Shown here one piece after another: positions 1 to 5,445 of a DNA stretch of 5,445 bases. Under the pieces are notes generated by a model. That model searched no databases and was not told where the DNA came from. It was given only the letters and a program-made list of their open reading frames with translations. Origin of the DNA: Euryarchaeota archaeon UBA242 (GTDB lineage: Archaea; Thermoplasmatota; Poseidoniia; Poseidoniales; Poseidoniaceae); contig DAJY01000093.1 of assembly GCA_002499015.1 (NCBI GenBank), positions 3,851 through 9,295 of the forward strand. Reading direction: 5' to 3'. A program made the position numbers and the translations under genes. How positions within the stretch are numbered: the first letter of the stretch is position 1; every line of letters begins with the position of its first letter.

Positions 1-1
1 T

Positions 2-2020
2 AGTTTAGCCGACCACCATGAGGCTAGAAGAGTCGTACTTATCGAAGAGGGTTTGTCGGCTGATATTCAAAACCTCAGCGAACAAATCATCACCATTGCC
101 GATAATCTCCATCAAAGGCTGCAACTTCTCAATGACCAGTTGAAAAATTGGAGAAATATTGGAATAATATTACCAAGTGAAGAAGATGCGAATCCGGAAG
201 AATTATTGGAATGGGAATCAAATCTTCCGGAGATAAATAGCATGATAAATATCCATCTAAACGCTATGCAAAGTTGGCAGGAACTCATCTCTAGGTGGCC
301 AGAGAGAAAGCATGAGGGTGAAGCATTAGCAGGCCGGATTGAACAAACTCAAGATTTTATCGATATTGTTGAGTCTTTGCAACATGATTGGAGACAAATT
401 GAACTTGATGGTTTGGAATTGGTCGCTAAATATGAAGATATGGGTTTGGTAATGGATGATTGGCGACACCGTGTTGTCGATGAACCGCGTGATTCACTTC
501 AACTATTGAAAGCGGAAGCTCCTAAATTTGATGTTCGATTACAATTGATTGATAATTTGAACAGTTTGGATTCCTCATATGATGGGTCTGCTGAAGTAGA
601 TAAACGAATTGCTATTCTAAGAGAAATTGATACTGATGCTGAACTATTGACCAATATGGAACAGTTTATTGACAAACAAGCGAGGCGCGGCGCGAGACAC
701 TTGAGAATGTTAGAAAGTGATTGGATAGATTTGCTAGGCCAGGGCAAGGCTGATGAAAAAATATCAACTTCCACATTGAACATTCGTGCATTCGAGGAAT
801 TGATAGCATCTACTCGCCGCTTTGGTAAATCCGCTTCTGCATCACCTACTGCTGGCGATATAATCGCCGGTGAAACGATGAAAAGATTAGCCACAAAGAC
901 TGATCAAGAATTGGCAGAATTAGAATATCGTGGTTGGAATGTTACTCATTTGCGGGCTGAAGTTAAGATTAATCTCGTGTCTGCTGCAAGAAAGATTTCC
1001 AATATGCGTGTACAAATCCCTCAACATCCATCTCTGTGCCGCCGTCTCAAAGCGCTACCATGGCAAAGCGATGTCGCGTTGGCACTCGACACCGAACTAG
1101 AACTACGCAAACCAGATACAATTGAAAATCTCCACAATACAATCCCTCAGTTCCTCAGGCATTTGGCTTCACGTCCGGTTGAAGATTCTGATTTCACTTT
1201 CACTTCATGGAGCCCATCTCCTATTCGTCATACTTTAGTGCCGATGGTGAGTAAGGACGGCAAAGAGGTTTTGTTGCCGCGCGATGGGCTGCCTGATGTT
1301 CATGAAGCGATTTTAGAGGCCATGGAAGAGGAAACTATCGCGCAACAAGAAGTTGCCACTCCTGTTATCAAAGATAAAATTGTTGAGAAAACTACTGTTG
1401 AAGAAAAACACATTACGCCTGTTGTCAAGGAGAAAATCATTGAGACTCCGGTTATTGAAGAAAGGGTCATGGTTGAAAAACATAGCAATGAAATCCCCAA
1501 TGCGGAAAACGGAGGAGGAGTGGGTAATGCTCTTGTTGCACTTTCAGCACTTCTAACTAATCTTGGACTCAAAGAAGACGCTGAACTTGTGCAAAAAGAG
1601 GGTTTTGAGTCATTGAATTCAGTTCGGAGAAATTTAGCCAGTCATGTTGGCATTGAGCCTCGCGACATGCGCGTCGATAGAATACTGAGACTAGCAATTC
1701 GGTTAATTCCTAGGCAGGAAAAAGGAGATGATGCTCGTGCTGAATTACTTTCCCAATTATCCAGCGCAGTTGCTGAGATGAGTAAGTGGTCGCGTTTACG
1801 ACTAGAGGCAAGGCATTCTGGTGCAAGTGGGCATTTCCTTAATGATGCGATTGCACTCGGTATTGCTCTCAAAAGAATTCCAGGCCCCGGCATAAGCCTA
1901 CCATTGATGGCTGACCAATTAGAACTACCACATCCTGCTGAATTAGTAGAGTTGAAAAATGGTGTAAACCATGTAGTCAACAGCATTAGATTGCCGCCTG
2001 TAGGCGGGGTTAGAATCTGA
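2..2020 (+). CDS. C-terminal part of a large helical/coiled-coil protein (5' end outside window)
   Basis: The frame is open from the left edge (first full codon at base 2) to a TGA at 2018-2020, giving about 672 residues, so the gene almost certainly begins upstream. A TTG at 53 could be read as a start, but the 17 upstream codons look like coding sequence and its purine-rich stretch (44-51) sits only one base away. Numbering from that TTG, residues 1-375 are hydrophilic, Trp-rich, predicted long helices with degenerate segments carrying a W/Y-x-x-x-G-hydrophobic core near 33-40, 127-134 and 291-298. Residues 418-480 are a Glu/Lys/Val-rich linker with short repeats. A Gly-rich hinge (487-491) precedes a compact, probably helical C-terminal domain (about 490-650). 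There is no signal peptide or membrane segment in the visible part. The architecture suggests a structural or scaffold role, but no function is recognised. Coding is confident; function is unknown. Confidence 0.85.
   Translation, partial: SLADHHEARRVVLIEEGLSADIQNLSEQIITIADNLHQRLQLLNDQLKNWRNIGIILPSEEDANPEELLEWESNLPEINSMINIHLNAMQSWQELISRWPERKHEGEALAGRIEQTQDFIDIVESLQHDWRQIELDGLELVAKYEDMGLVMDDWRHRVVDEPRDSLQLLKAEAPKFDVRLQLIDNLNSLDSSYDGSAEVDKRIAILREIDTDAELLTNMEQFIDKQARRGARHLRMLESDWIDLLGQGKADEKISTSTLNIRAFEELIASTRRFGKSASASPTAGDIIAGETMKRLATKTDQELAELEYRGWNVTHLRAEVKINLVSAARKISNMRVQIPQHPSLCRRLKALPWQSDVALALDTELELRKPDTIENLHNTIPQFLRHLASRPVEDSDFTFTSWSPSPIRHTLVPMVSKDGKEVLLPRDGLPDVHEAILEAMEEETIAQQEVATPVIKDKIVEKTTVEEKHITPVVKEKIIETPVIEERVMVEKHSNEIPNAENGGGVGNALVALSALLTNLGLKEDAELVQKEGFESLNSVRRNLASHVGIEPRDMRVDRILRLAIRLIPRQEKGDDARAELLSQLSSAVAEMSKWSRLRLEARHSGASGHFLNDAIALGIALKRIPGPGISLPLMADQLELPHPAELVELKNGVNHVVNSIRLPPVGGVRI
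1358..1477 (+). repeat. Degenerate TPV-(I/V)-charged repeats in the linker of the coiled-coil protein
   Basis: Three related protein segments lie here: TPVIKDKIVE, TPVVKEKIIE and TPVIEERVMVE, the last two directly adjacent and the first separated from them by a short Glu/Thr stretch. The alternating Val/Ile and Lys/Glu pattern suggests an extended, charged linker between the long helical region and the C-terminal domain. The copies differ at the DNA level, so this is an old protein-level repeat rather than a recent tandem duplication. Confidence 0.6.
1994..2007. other. Short GC-rich hairpin at the tail-to-tail gene junction
   Basis: CCGCC and GGCGG form a perfect 5-bp inverted repeat around a TGTA loop, just inside the 3' end of the coiled-coil gene and about 20 bp from the dnaG stop. 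The symmetry means it can fold in transcripts from either strand. No T-tract follows on either side, so it is not a classical intrinsic terminator, and archaeal termination relies mainly on T-runs. It encodes Leu-Pro-Pro-Val-Gly-Gly, so it may simply reflect codon choice. Confidence 0.3.
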
Positions 2021-2028
2021 TACAGGTT

Positions 2029-3267
2029 TCAGCGGTGATCTTCTGATAACCAAATTTTGACATCTTCACGTGTTGCAAATCCTTTTCCAGCCTTTGTTCC
2101 GATAACTGTTGGAATTGCTGCTTCGCTTGCAATATCTAATGTTCTTTCGCTAACTGGGCCATTGATGACCATTGCAATTGCTCCGTCCGCTTCGTTTGCT
2201 TTCTTTGCGAGAGTGGATGCGCCTACTGGTTCAGATACCGTTCCGTCGACCATGATAAATACAGCCTTTTTAGGTTCAAGATTGTCTAGGTGGTCAAAGA
2301 ATTCTTGTACTTCTGCTGGGGCTTCTTCTACCATATATTCCTCAGGCATATCCTCTGTCCAATTCTTATCTTCAGTAGCATTACCACTATCACTTTCTTG
2401 CTTCTTCTTCAGCATATGTGAGAATTTTGTTGCTTCAACTTTCATTGAAAGGCATTTTGTTACTGTCTTTTGTGGCAGTAGTTCCCATTCTTGTCCAACT
2501 GGTGCTTGTGCAACGAAATCTACCTGCAGAGTTTCGATTAGTTGTGAAAACAACATCTCGCCACCTCTGTCGCCATCGATTGCTAGAATTACGGTTTCCT
2601 TGCTATTTGCTAAGTCTATCAATTCTTGCTTTATGTCGCCAGCGCCATCAGCACTGATTGCATTCTTTACGCCACAGTTCAATAGGTTACGAACATCATT
2701 TCTTCCTTCAACGATAATTAGTGAAGTTGAAGATTCAACGTTTGGTCCACTGGTTAATCCGTGGAAAGATGTTGCAGTACCGGTTGTTAAGACCGAGCGT
2801 ACTTCTTCGATTACTGTCTTTGATGCAGCTTCACCGGAATTAACTAATCTAAGGAGTAGTTCCTTAGCACGGTCAACAACAGCTGTTCGCTTGGTCGCCC
2901 TTACATCTTGGATGTCGATTACTTTGATCACTGCTGCACATGGGCCAATTCTGTCAATTGTTTCCAATGCGGATGCAATAATTGCAGTTTCAACATTATC
3001 CATGCTGCTTGGCACTGAAATTATTCCGTGCACTTTACCGCCCTTTGATTCAATTTCAACATCGACGTGGCCGATGCGTGCTGTTCTTTGCAACTTGCGG
3101 ATTTCTAGTTCGTCACCGAGCAAACCTTCGGTTTGCCCCATGATGGCCCCGATTATGTCCTTTCTTTGGACGGAACCGTTGACCTTGATGTCAGCGCGAA
3201 TTAAATACTTCATCGCCTTTTGCTTTTGATGGTGACCTGGGTCACGATTATTTTTTTGTTGAGTCAT
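2029..3267 (-). CDS. dnaG: Archaeal DnaG primase (TOPRIM domain)
   Basis: This 412-residue protein matches archaeal DnaG throughout. The typical N-terminal block begins MKYLIRADIKVNGSVQRKD (residues 19-37) and continues with GAIMGQTEGLLG (40-51). The TOPRIM core has the catalytic Glu in VEGRND (E187) and the metal-binding acidic pair in DGDRGG (D231, D233). A charged, probably disordered linker (about 285-325) leads to the archaeal C-terminal domain (about 331-412), with its DG-x-x-A-x-V-x-x-G and VIGTKAGKG segments. Archaeal DnaG can synthesise primers and is also a subunit of the RNA exosome, helping with poly(A)-rich substrates; which role dominates here is not visible. The start at 3267 is preferred because AAGGAG lies 9 bases upstream, although family members usually begin at the internal Met19 (3211-3213). 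The resulting 18-residue Gln/Lys/His-rich extension is unusual. The gene converges on the coiled-coil gene and diverges from the 3445 operon. Confidence 0.96.
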   Translation of the reverse strand: MTQQKNNRDPGHHQKQKAMKYLIRADIKVNGSVQRKDIIGAIMGQTEGLLGDELEIRKLQRTARIGHVDVEIESKGGKVHGIISVPSSMDNVETAIIASALETIDRIGPCAAVIKVIDIQDVRATKRTAVVDRAKELLLRLVNSGEAASKTVIEEVRSVLTTGTATSFHGLTSGPNVESSTSLIIVEGRNDVRNLLNCGVKNAISADGAGDIKQELIDLANSKETVILAIDGDRGGEMLFSQLIETLQVDFVAQAPVGQEWELLPQKTVTKCLSMKVEATKFSHMLKKKQESDSGNATEDKNWTEDMPEEYMVEEAPAEVQEFFDHLDNLEPKKAVFIMVDGTVSEPVGASTLAKKANEADGAIAMVINGPVSERTLDIASEAAIPTVIGTKAGKGFATREDVKIWLSEDHR

Positions 3268-3276
3268 TTTAATTAT

Positions 3277-3282
3277 CTCCTT
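3277..3282 (-). promoter_or_regulatory. Ribosome binding site of dnaG
   Basis: On the minus strand AAGGAG lies 9 bases before the ATG at 3267. This is a strong Shine-Dalgarno match at normal spacing. It decides the start in favour of 3267 over the internal Met codon at 3213, which has no comparable site. It also implies that the dnaG mRNA has a leader rather than being leaderless. Confidence 0.7.
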
Positions 3283-3312
3283 GTGTTCACTAAACCGTTC
3301 GCATAGATTGGA

Positions 3313-3329
3313 AAGACTCGGTGAGTCTT
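3313..3329. promoter_or_regulatory. Perfect 7-bp dyad between divergent genes, possible operator
   Basis: AAGACTC and GAGTCTT are exact inverted repeats around GGT. The dyad sits 46 bases upstream of the dnaG start, where it could lie in its promoter or leader, and over 110 bases before the 3445 gene. It may be a binding site for a dimeric regulator or a small hairpin in the dnaG leader. By rough estimate a chance 7-bp dyad with a short loop is unlikely, but not excluded, in 177 bp. No known regulator motif is recognised. Confidence 0.35.
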
Positions 3330-3335
3330 ACACTA

Positions 3336-3345
3336 CATTGCAATG
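3336..3345. promoter_or_regulatory. Perfect 10-bp palindrome CATTGCAATG, possible operator
   Basis: This exact palindrome lies 6 bp from the neighbouring 17-bp dyad in the divergent intergenic region. Its position is compatible with a regulator acting on dnaG, the 3445 operon, or both. Alone, a 10-bp palindrome could easily occur by chance; its closeness to the other dyad is what makes it worth noting. Confidence 0.25.
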
Positions 3346-3403
3346 CTTGAAATGTTGCCATCTCAAAGCGTGAAAGGGAAGTGAACAAATAATGCGACAT
3401 GCC

Positions 3404-3413
3404 AATACTTATT
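3404..3413 (+). promoter_or_regulatory. Weak TATA-like element ahead of the 3445 operon
   Basis: The AT-rich AATACTTATT lies about 32-41 bases before the ATG at 3445. An archaeal TATA box here would place transcription start close to that ATG, giving a very short leader, which fits the absence of a Shine-Dalgarno sequence. Another AT-rich stretch, CATAAAT at 3436-3442, would instead suit a start at the ATG at 3496. Neither matches the archaeal consensus well. Confidence 0.2.
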
Positions 3414-3444
3414 GAACCCTTTTGCTAAAAAGTAGCATAAATCA

Positions 3445-3984
3445 ATGATTATGATTAGGCAATGTATTCAAGAAGAGGAAATCAATGGGCTTGATATGTC
3501 CAAACTCTCACTCGGTAGTTTGAACATCTTCCGTACCACTGTAGAAGTAATGCTAGCAGACGGTGTTTTGACTAGAGAAGAGAAGAGATTGATTATAAAA
3601 TTAGCTAGTGCACTGACTCTTACAAGTGAGCAACCTGGCGAAATTTACTCAGCCATAAAAGAAGGGCGGGAAAGCCCGAAGGGCGATATTATTTCGATGG
3701 ACGAGGCAAGAATTATTTATATCAAAGTTTTCGAAGTTGCAATCGTCAATGCTTCTCTTTCGAGAGATGAATTCAGAGTACTGGCACATCTTCGTTCAAT
3801 TTTTGAGATTGATGATAAAGACCACGCAATCATTGAAGAAAGATTGCGAATTATGGTTAAAGAAAAATTCGCAGACCCTAATGTGATGGAAAAAATGCTT
3901 GCAACCCTGCGTGATTCGGTTGGATTGGTGGGGGATATTTTTGATACTGTTCGTAAAAAGACGGTTAATGGTGGTTCTTCTTGA
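3445..3984 (+). CDS. TerB-like helical protein
   Basis: This predicted soluble all-helical protein has up to 179 residues. Residues 28-60 resemble a TerB/tellurite-resistance-B-like domain: a hydrophobic helix, an ADG turn (38-40), then a T-x-E-E-K helix start (43-47). Residues 90-123 look like a second, degenerate copy, with NASLSRDEF in place of the acidic ADG turn. TerB-like domains are known in stress-response and membrane-linked complexes and can bind metal through acidic residues, but the substrate here is not inferable. The start is uncertain: ATGs at 3445, 3451 and 3496 are all possible, and none has a well-spaced ribosome binding site. The last (MSKLSLGS) would begin just before the domain. 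This is the first gene of a probable operon, and its TGA overlaps the next gene's TTG. The family call rests on pattern recognition only. Confidence 0.8.
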   Translation: MIMIRQCIQEEEINGLDMSKLSLGSLNIFRTTVEVMLADGVLTREEKRLIIKLASALTLTSEQPGEIYSAIKEGRESPKGDIISMDEARIIYIKVFEVAIVNASLSRDEFRVLAHLRSIFEIDDKDHAIIEERLRIMVKEKFADPNVMEKMLATLRDSVGLVGDIFDTVRKKTVNGGSS

Positions 3985-4604
3985 TTTCTGATTTAGACGA
4001 ATTTCTCAACAATCAATCGCCAAAAGTCCTGTTAGGAAAAAGAAGGAGTTTGAAATTTCTACGCCTTGCTTATGCCAAAGGATGTATTGGATTAATGGTA
4101 AAACCTACTTCAGATCTATTAGCGCATGATGCGGGGTTTTCTTTCAATCTTGGATGTGCAGATCCTGAACTGAGAAGAATCGCTTCATGGGTGCTGACCA
4201 ATAGTAAAAATCGGAGAAAGTTGGCACGATTAATTCCTGCACTATGGAAAAGGCACGGATATGAAGACTTGAAGATGGCTGGTATACTTCTTTCCAACTT
4301 GTCTAAAGATGACTTGGGCGAAGACCCATGGATGGCTTTTATTCACTTATTGCAGAGGCAAGAATCATTGGATATGATTCTTGATATCTCAGAGGAGATA
4401 ATTCGCGGCGGGAGCCCTGTTCCCAATGATACATGGATTGTTGAAATGTCAAAACAGAGTAAGTTATGGCATCAAACCGCAGTAATTTTTTGCTCGTTAT
4501 CAAAAAGAAATTCAACTACTTGTAAACAAATGATAGAACTCGCACCCACTGGTGGAGAATTATTTGAACGAATCCGAATACGGGCTTTAGCAGAGCAGAA
4601 TTGA
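3981..4604 (+). CDS. Helical-repeat (HEAT/ARM-like) protein of unknown function
   Basis: The gene encodes 207 residues from a TTG start overlapping the preceding TGA (TTGA, 3981-3984), a typical coupling arrangement; GGTGG at 3970-3974 may help ribosome recruitment. The next in-frame Met is residue 39, so TTG is the better start. The sequence reads as paired amphipathic helices: ELRRIASWVL (63-72), LARLIPALWKRHGYEDLKMA (81-100), PWMAFIHLLQ (116-125) and LWHQTAVIFCSL (162-173). The ELRR-x-A-x-W-V-L segment and the short helix pairs recall HEAT-like repeats such as those in AlkD-type DNA glycosylases, but I cannot identify the catalytic Asp context, so no enzymatic role is assigned. A protein- or nucleic-acid-binding scaffold is the plain alternative. 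No signal peptide or membrane helix is visible. Coding is supported by operon position and length; the fold is inference. Confidence 0.8.
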   Translation: MISDLDEFLNNQSPKVLLGKRRSLKFLRLAYAKGCIGLMVKPTSDLLAHDAGFSFNLGCADPELRRIASWVLTNSKNRRKLARLIPALWKRHGYEDLKMAGILLSNLSKDDLGEDPWMAFIHLLQRQESLDMILDISEEIIRGGSPVPNDTWIVEMSKQSKLWHQTAVIFCSLSKRNSTTCKQMIELAPTGGELFERIRIRALAEQN

Positions 4605-4630
4605 AGGGCTTGGTCTAACTGCAATAGTCT

Positions 4631-4840
4631 ATGGCGGACCGCTTTCTACCTACTGAAGACCCGGTTTTAGAATCGGTCTTGAAGTGGACAGTTGAACGCG
4701 ATGCCAAGGATGTTAGGCGGTTGCTGGAATGGTTACCAGAAGCCCGTTCAACCAGAGAAAGACAAGCATTATTGGAGAGGGTTCGTAGCCTCTTAGCCGA
4801 ATTAGAAATTGCTCTAGAGGGTTTGGATGACTTACAATAA
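4631..4840 (+). CDS. Small helical/coiled-coil protein, 69 residues
   Basis: This small, charged protein is probably two helices: residues 10-33 (VLKWTVERDAKDVRRLLEWL core) and 38-64, an Arg/Glu/Leu-rich stretch with coiled-coil spacing, ending in an acidic tail. An in-frame TAG at 4625-4627 fixes ATG 4631 as the earliest start. No Shine-Dalgarno lies close by, so translation may depend on the upstream gene 26 bases away or on an undetected promoter. Its last 14 bases overlap the mobA-like start, which supports it as a real gene. The function is unrecognised; it could be a partner subunit or oligomerisation element for a neighbouring product. Confidence 0.7.
   Translation: MADRFLPTEDPVLESVLKWTVERDAKDVRRLLEWLPEARSTRERQALLERVRSLLAELEIALEGLDDLQ
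4817..4821 (+). promoter_or_regulatory. Ribosome binding site of the mobA-like gene
   Basis: GAGGG lies inside the 3' end of the small 4631 gene, 5 bases before the ATG at 4827. It supports that start even though it creates a 14-bp gene overlap, and suggests that translation of the two genes is linked. Confidence 0.6.
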
Positions 4841-5354
4841 TTCTCTGCAATTTTCAGCAGTTATTTTTGCCGGTGGAAATAGTACGAGAATGGGTCAAGA
4901 CAAGGCATTGATGTTTGGCGGAGTTGAACGAATACGCCAACTTTGTATGGAGTGCGGTATTGTAAAAATTATTACCCTCTGCGGTAATGAAGAAAGAGCC
5001 TCGTTGTTTGAAGGAGAGGTTTGGCCAGACCCTAAATATTGTCAAAAATTGAGTGATGTAATTCGCTGGGTACACCGTGAAATATCTGGGCCAATTCAAT
5101 TTATTCCATGTGATGCCTTTGATTTAGATTTGGATTCTCTACAGGCTTTATTGCAAAGCGGTGGTGGAGTTCCCCTTGATTCCAATTCAAATCGGCAACC
5201 GTTACTCGCCAACTGTCCTGCCGATTATCAAATGGGTGATGGTTCAAGTGTCAATTCATTATTTGATGGCTTAGCAACGATAAATATTGTTGGCCTAAGC
5301 GATGGTTTTTCCAATTATAATGAAAAATCACAACTTACAGAACGTCAGCGATAG
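4827..5354 (+). CDS. MobA-like nucleotidyltransferase (molybdenum cofactor guanylyltransferase family), divergent
   Basis: The 175-residue product has the N-terminal nucleotide-binding signature of MobA-like transferases, FAGGNSTRMGQDKAL (14-28), with the conserved Arg21, Gly23, Asp25 and Lys26. Later features also fit: an acidic CDAF segment (95-98) where the family usually has CD-x-P, a QPL motif (124-126), and FSNYN (161-165) resembling the C-terminal F-x-N-x-N element. MobA attaches GMP to molybdopterin to form the molybdenum guanine dinucleotide cofactor in the cytoplasm. The central GPLAG-type motif is not recognisable (CQKLSDVI at 72-79 occupies the place), and the length is slightly below the roughly 190 residues usual for MobA, so the substrate may differ. 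It is the last gene of the plus-strand cluster, overlaps the 4631 gene by 14 bp and converges on purN with a 20-bp overlap. The family is confident; MobA function is only probable. Confidence 0.85.
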   Translation: MTYNNSLQFSAVIFAGGNSTRMGQDKALMFGGVERIRQLCMECGIVKIITLCGNEERASLFEGEVWPDPKYCQKLSDVIRWVHREISGPIQFIPCDAFDLDLDSLQALLQSGGGVPLDSNSNRQPLLANCPADYQMGDGSSVNSLFDGLATINIVGLSDGFSNYNEKSQLTERQR

Positions 5355-5445
5355 TGACTTTATTATCTTCTAAGGAGACTCTTCCTGCTGCGATTGCATC
5401 GATAATTCGTGGATAAATAATATGTTCCTCGACCTGTACTCTAGC
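5335..5445 (-). CDS. purN: Phosphoribosylglycinamide formyltransferase, C-terminal fragment
   Basis: The frame is open from the right edge to a TAA at 5335-5337 and encodes 36 residues; the rest lies beyond the window. The segment ARVQVEEHIIYPRIIDAIA followed by AGRV matches the conserved last helix of GAR transformylases (R-V-x-x-x-E-H-x-x-Y-P-x-x-I, then x-A-x-G-R-V). PurN transfers a formyl group from 10-formyltetrahydrofolate to glycinamide ribonucleotide in purine biosynthesis. The catalytic N-terminal domain is not visible, so activity cannot be judged. The C-terminal tail after this helix is short. The gene runs against the mobA-like gene and their ends overlap by 20 bp. Confidence 0.75.
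   Translation of the reverse strand, partial: ARVQVEEHIIYPRIIDAIAAGRVSLEDNKVTIADVL

Noticed and set aside
53..55. TTG as the real start of the coiled-coil gene
   Set aside because: The frame continues open to the window edge with coding-like sequence, and the purine-rich stretch is only one base from the TTG, too close for a ribosome binding site.
499..894. 131-codon minus-strand frame inside the coiled-coil gene
   Set aside because: A shadow of the plus-strand gene, with no ribosome binding site or recognisable domain. The same applies to minus-strand frames at 1300-1572, 1642-1986, 4070-4297 and 4854-5099.
1358..1477. CRISPR-like or tandem DNA repeat
   Set aside because: Similarity is at the protein level only; unit lengths and DNA sequences differ and there are no regular spacers.
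1353..1556. 67-codon plus-strand frame rich in Leu and Lys
   Set aside because: An out-of-frame reading of the repetitive linker in the coiled-coil gene; the Leu/Lys richness is a by-product of the repeats. The plus-strand frame at 2418-2657 is likewise a dnaG shadow.
2057..3229. 390-codon plus-strand open frame antisense to dnaG
   Set aside because: It lies almost entirely opposite dnaG, whose motifs are unmistakable. Its translation is Ser/Thr/Ile-rich with no domain pattern, as expected for a shadow frame.
3268..3444. tRNA or other structured RNA gene in the intergenic region
   Set aside because: The only strong stem is the 7-bp dyad. No T-loop consensus, cloverleaf or box C/D motifs were found by eye.

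Overview
The window looks archaeal, most likely from an uncultivated marine euryarchaeon of the Thermoplasmatota (Marine Group II/III, Poseidoniales-like). The main reason is a full-length archaeal-type DnaG primase: N-terminal helical region, TOPRIM core and the archaeal-specific C-terminal domain. The large coiled-coil neighbour and the moderately AT-rich composition fit that lineage. The lineage call is from memory of gene style, not a database search. Gene density is very high, with several overlapping or nearly touching genes. I see no tRNA, rRNA, CRISPR array, insertion sequence or prophage gene.

Layout. (1) Bases 2-2020, plus strand: the 3' part of a long helical/coiled-coil protein gene whose reading frame is open to the left edge. 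(2) Bases 2029-3267, minus strand: dnaG, ending 8 bp from the stop of the coiled-coil gene (tail to tail). (3) Bases 3268-3444: a 177-bp divergent intergenic region, the only sizeable non-coding stretch, holding two close dyad symmetries and the dnaG ribosome binding site. (4) Bases 3445-5354, plus strand: a probable four-gene operon with a TerB-like helical protein, a HEAT/ARM-like helical-repeat protein (TTG start overlapping the previous stop), a 69-residue small protein, and a MobA-like nucleotidyltransferase overlapping the small gene by 14 bp. (5) Bases 5335-5445, minus strand: the C-terminal end of purN (phosphoribosylglycinamide formyltransferase), overlapping the mobA-like gene tail to tail by 20 bp.

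How they may work together. DnaG (priming and/or exosome-linked RNA decay) and PurN (purine synthesis) are housekeeping genes. The four plus-strand genes between them look co-transcribed and perhaps translationally coupled, but only the last has a recognisable enzyme fold, and it has lost some usual MobA motifs. That cassette is the best candidate here for something undescribed. The evidence is gene order and divergence only; nothing in the sequence proves a new system.
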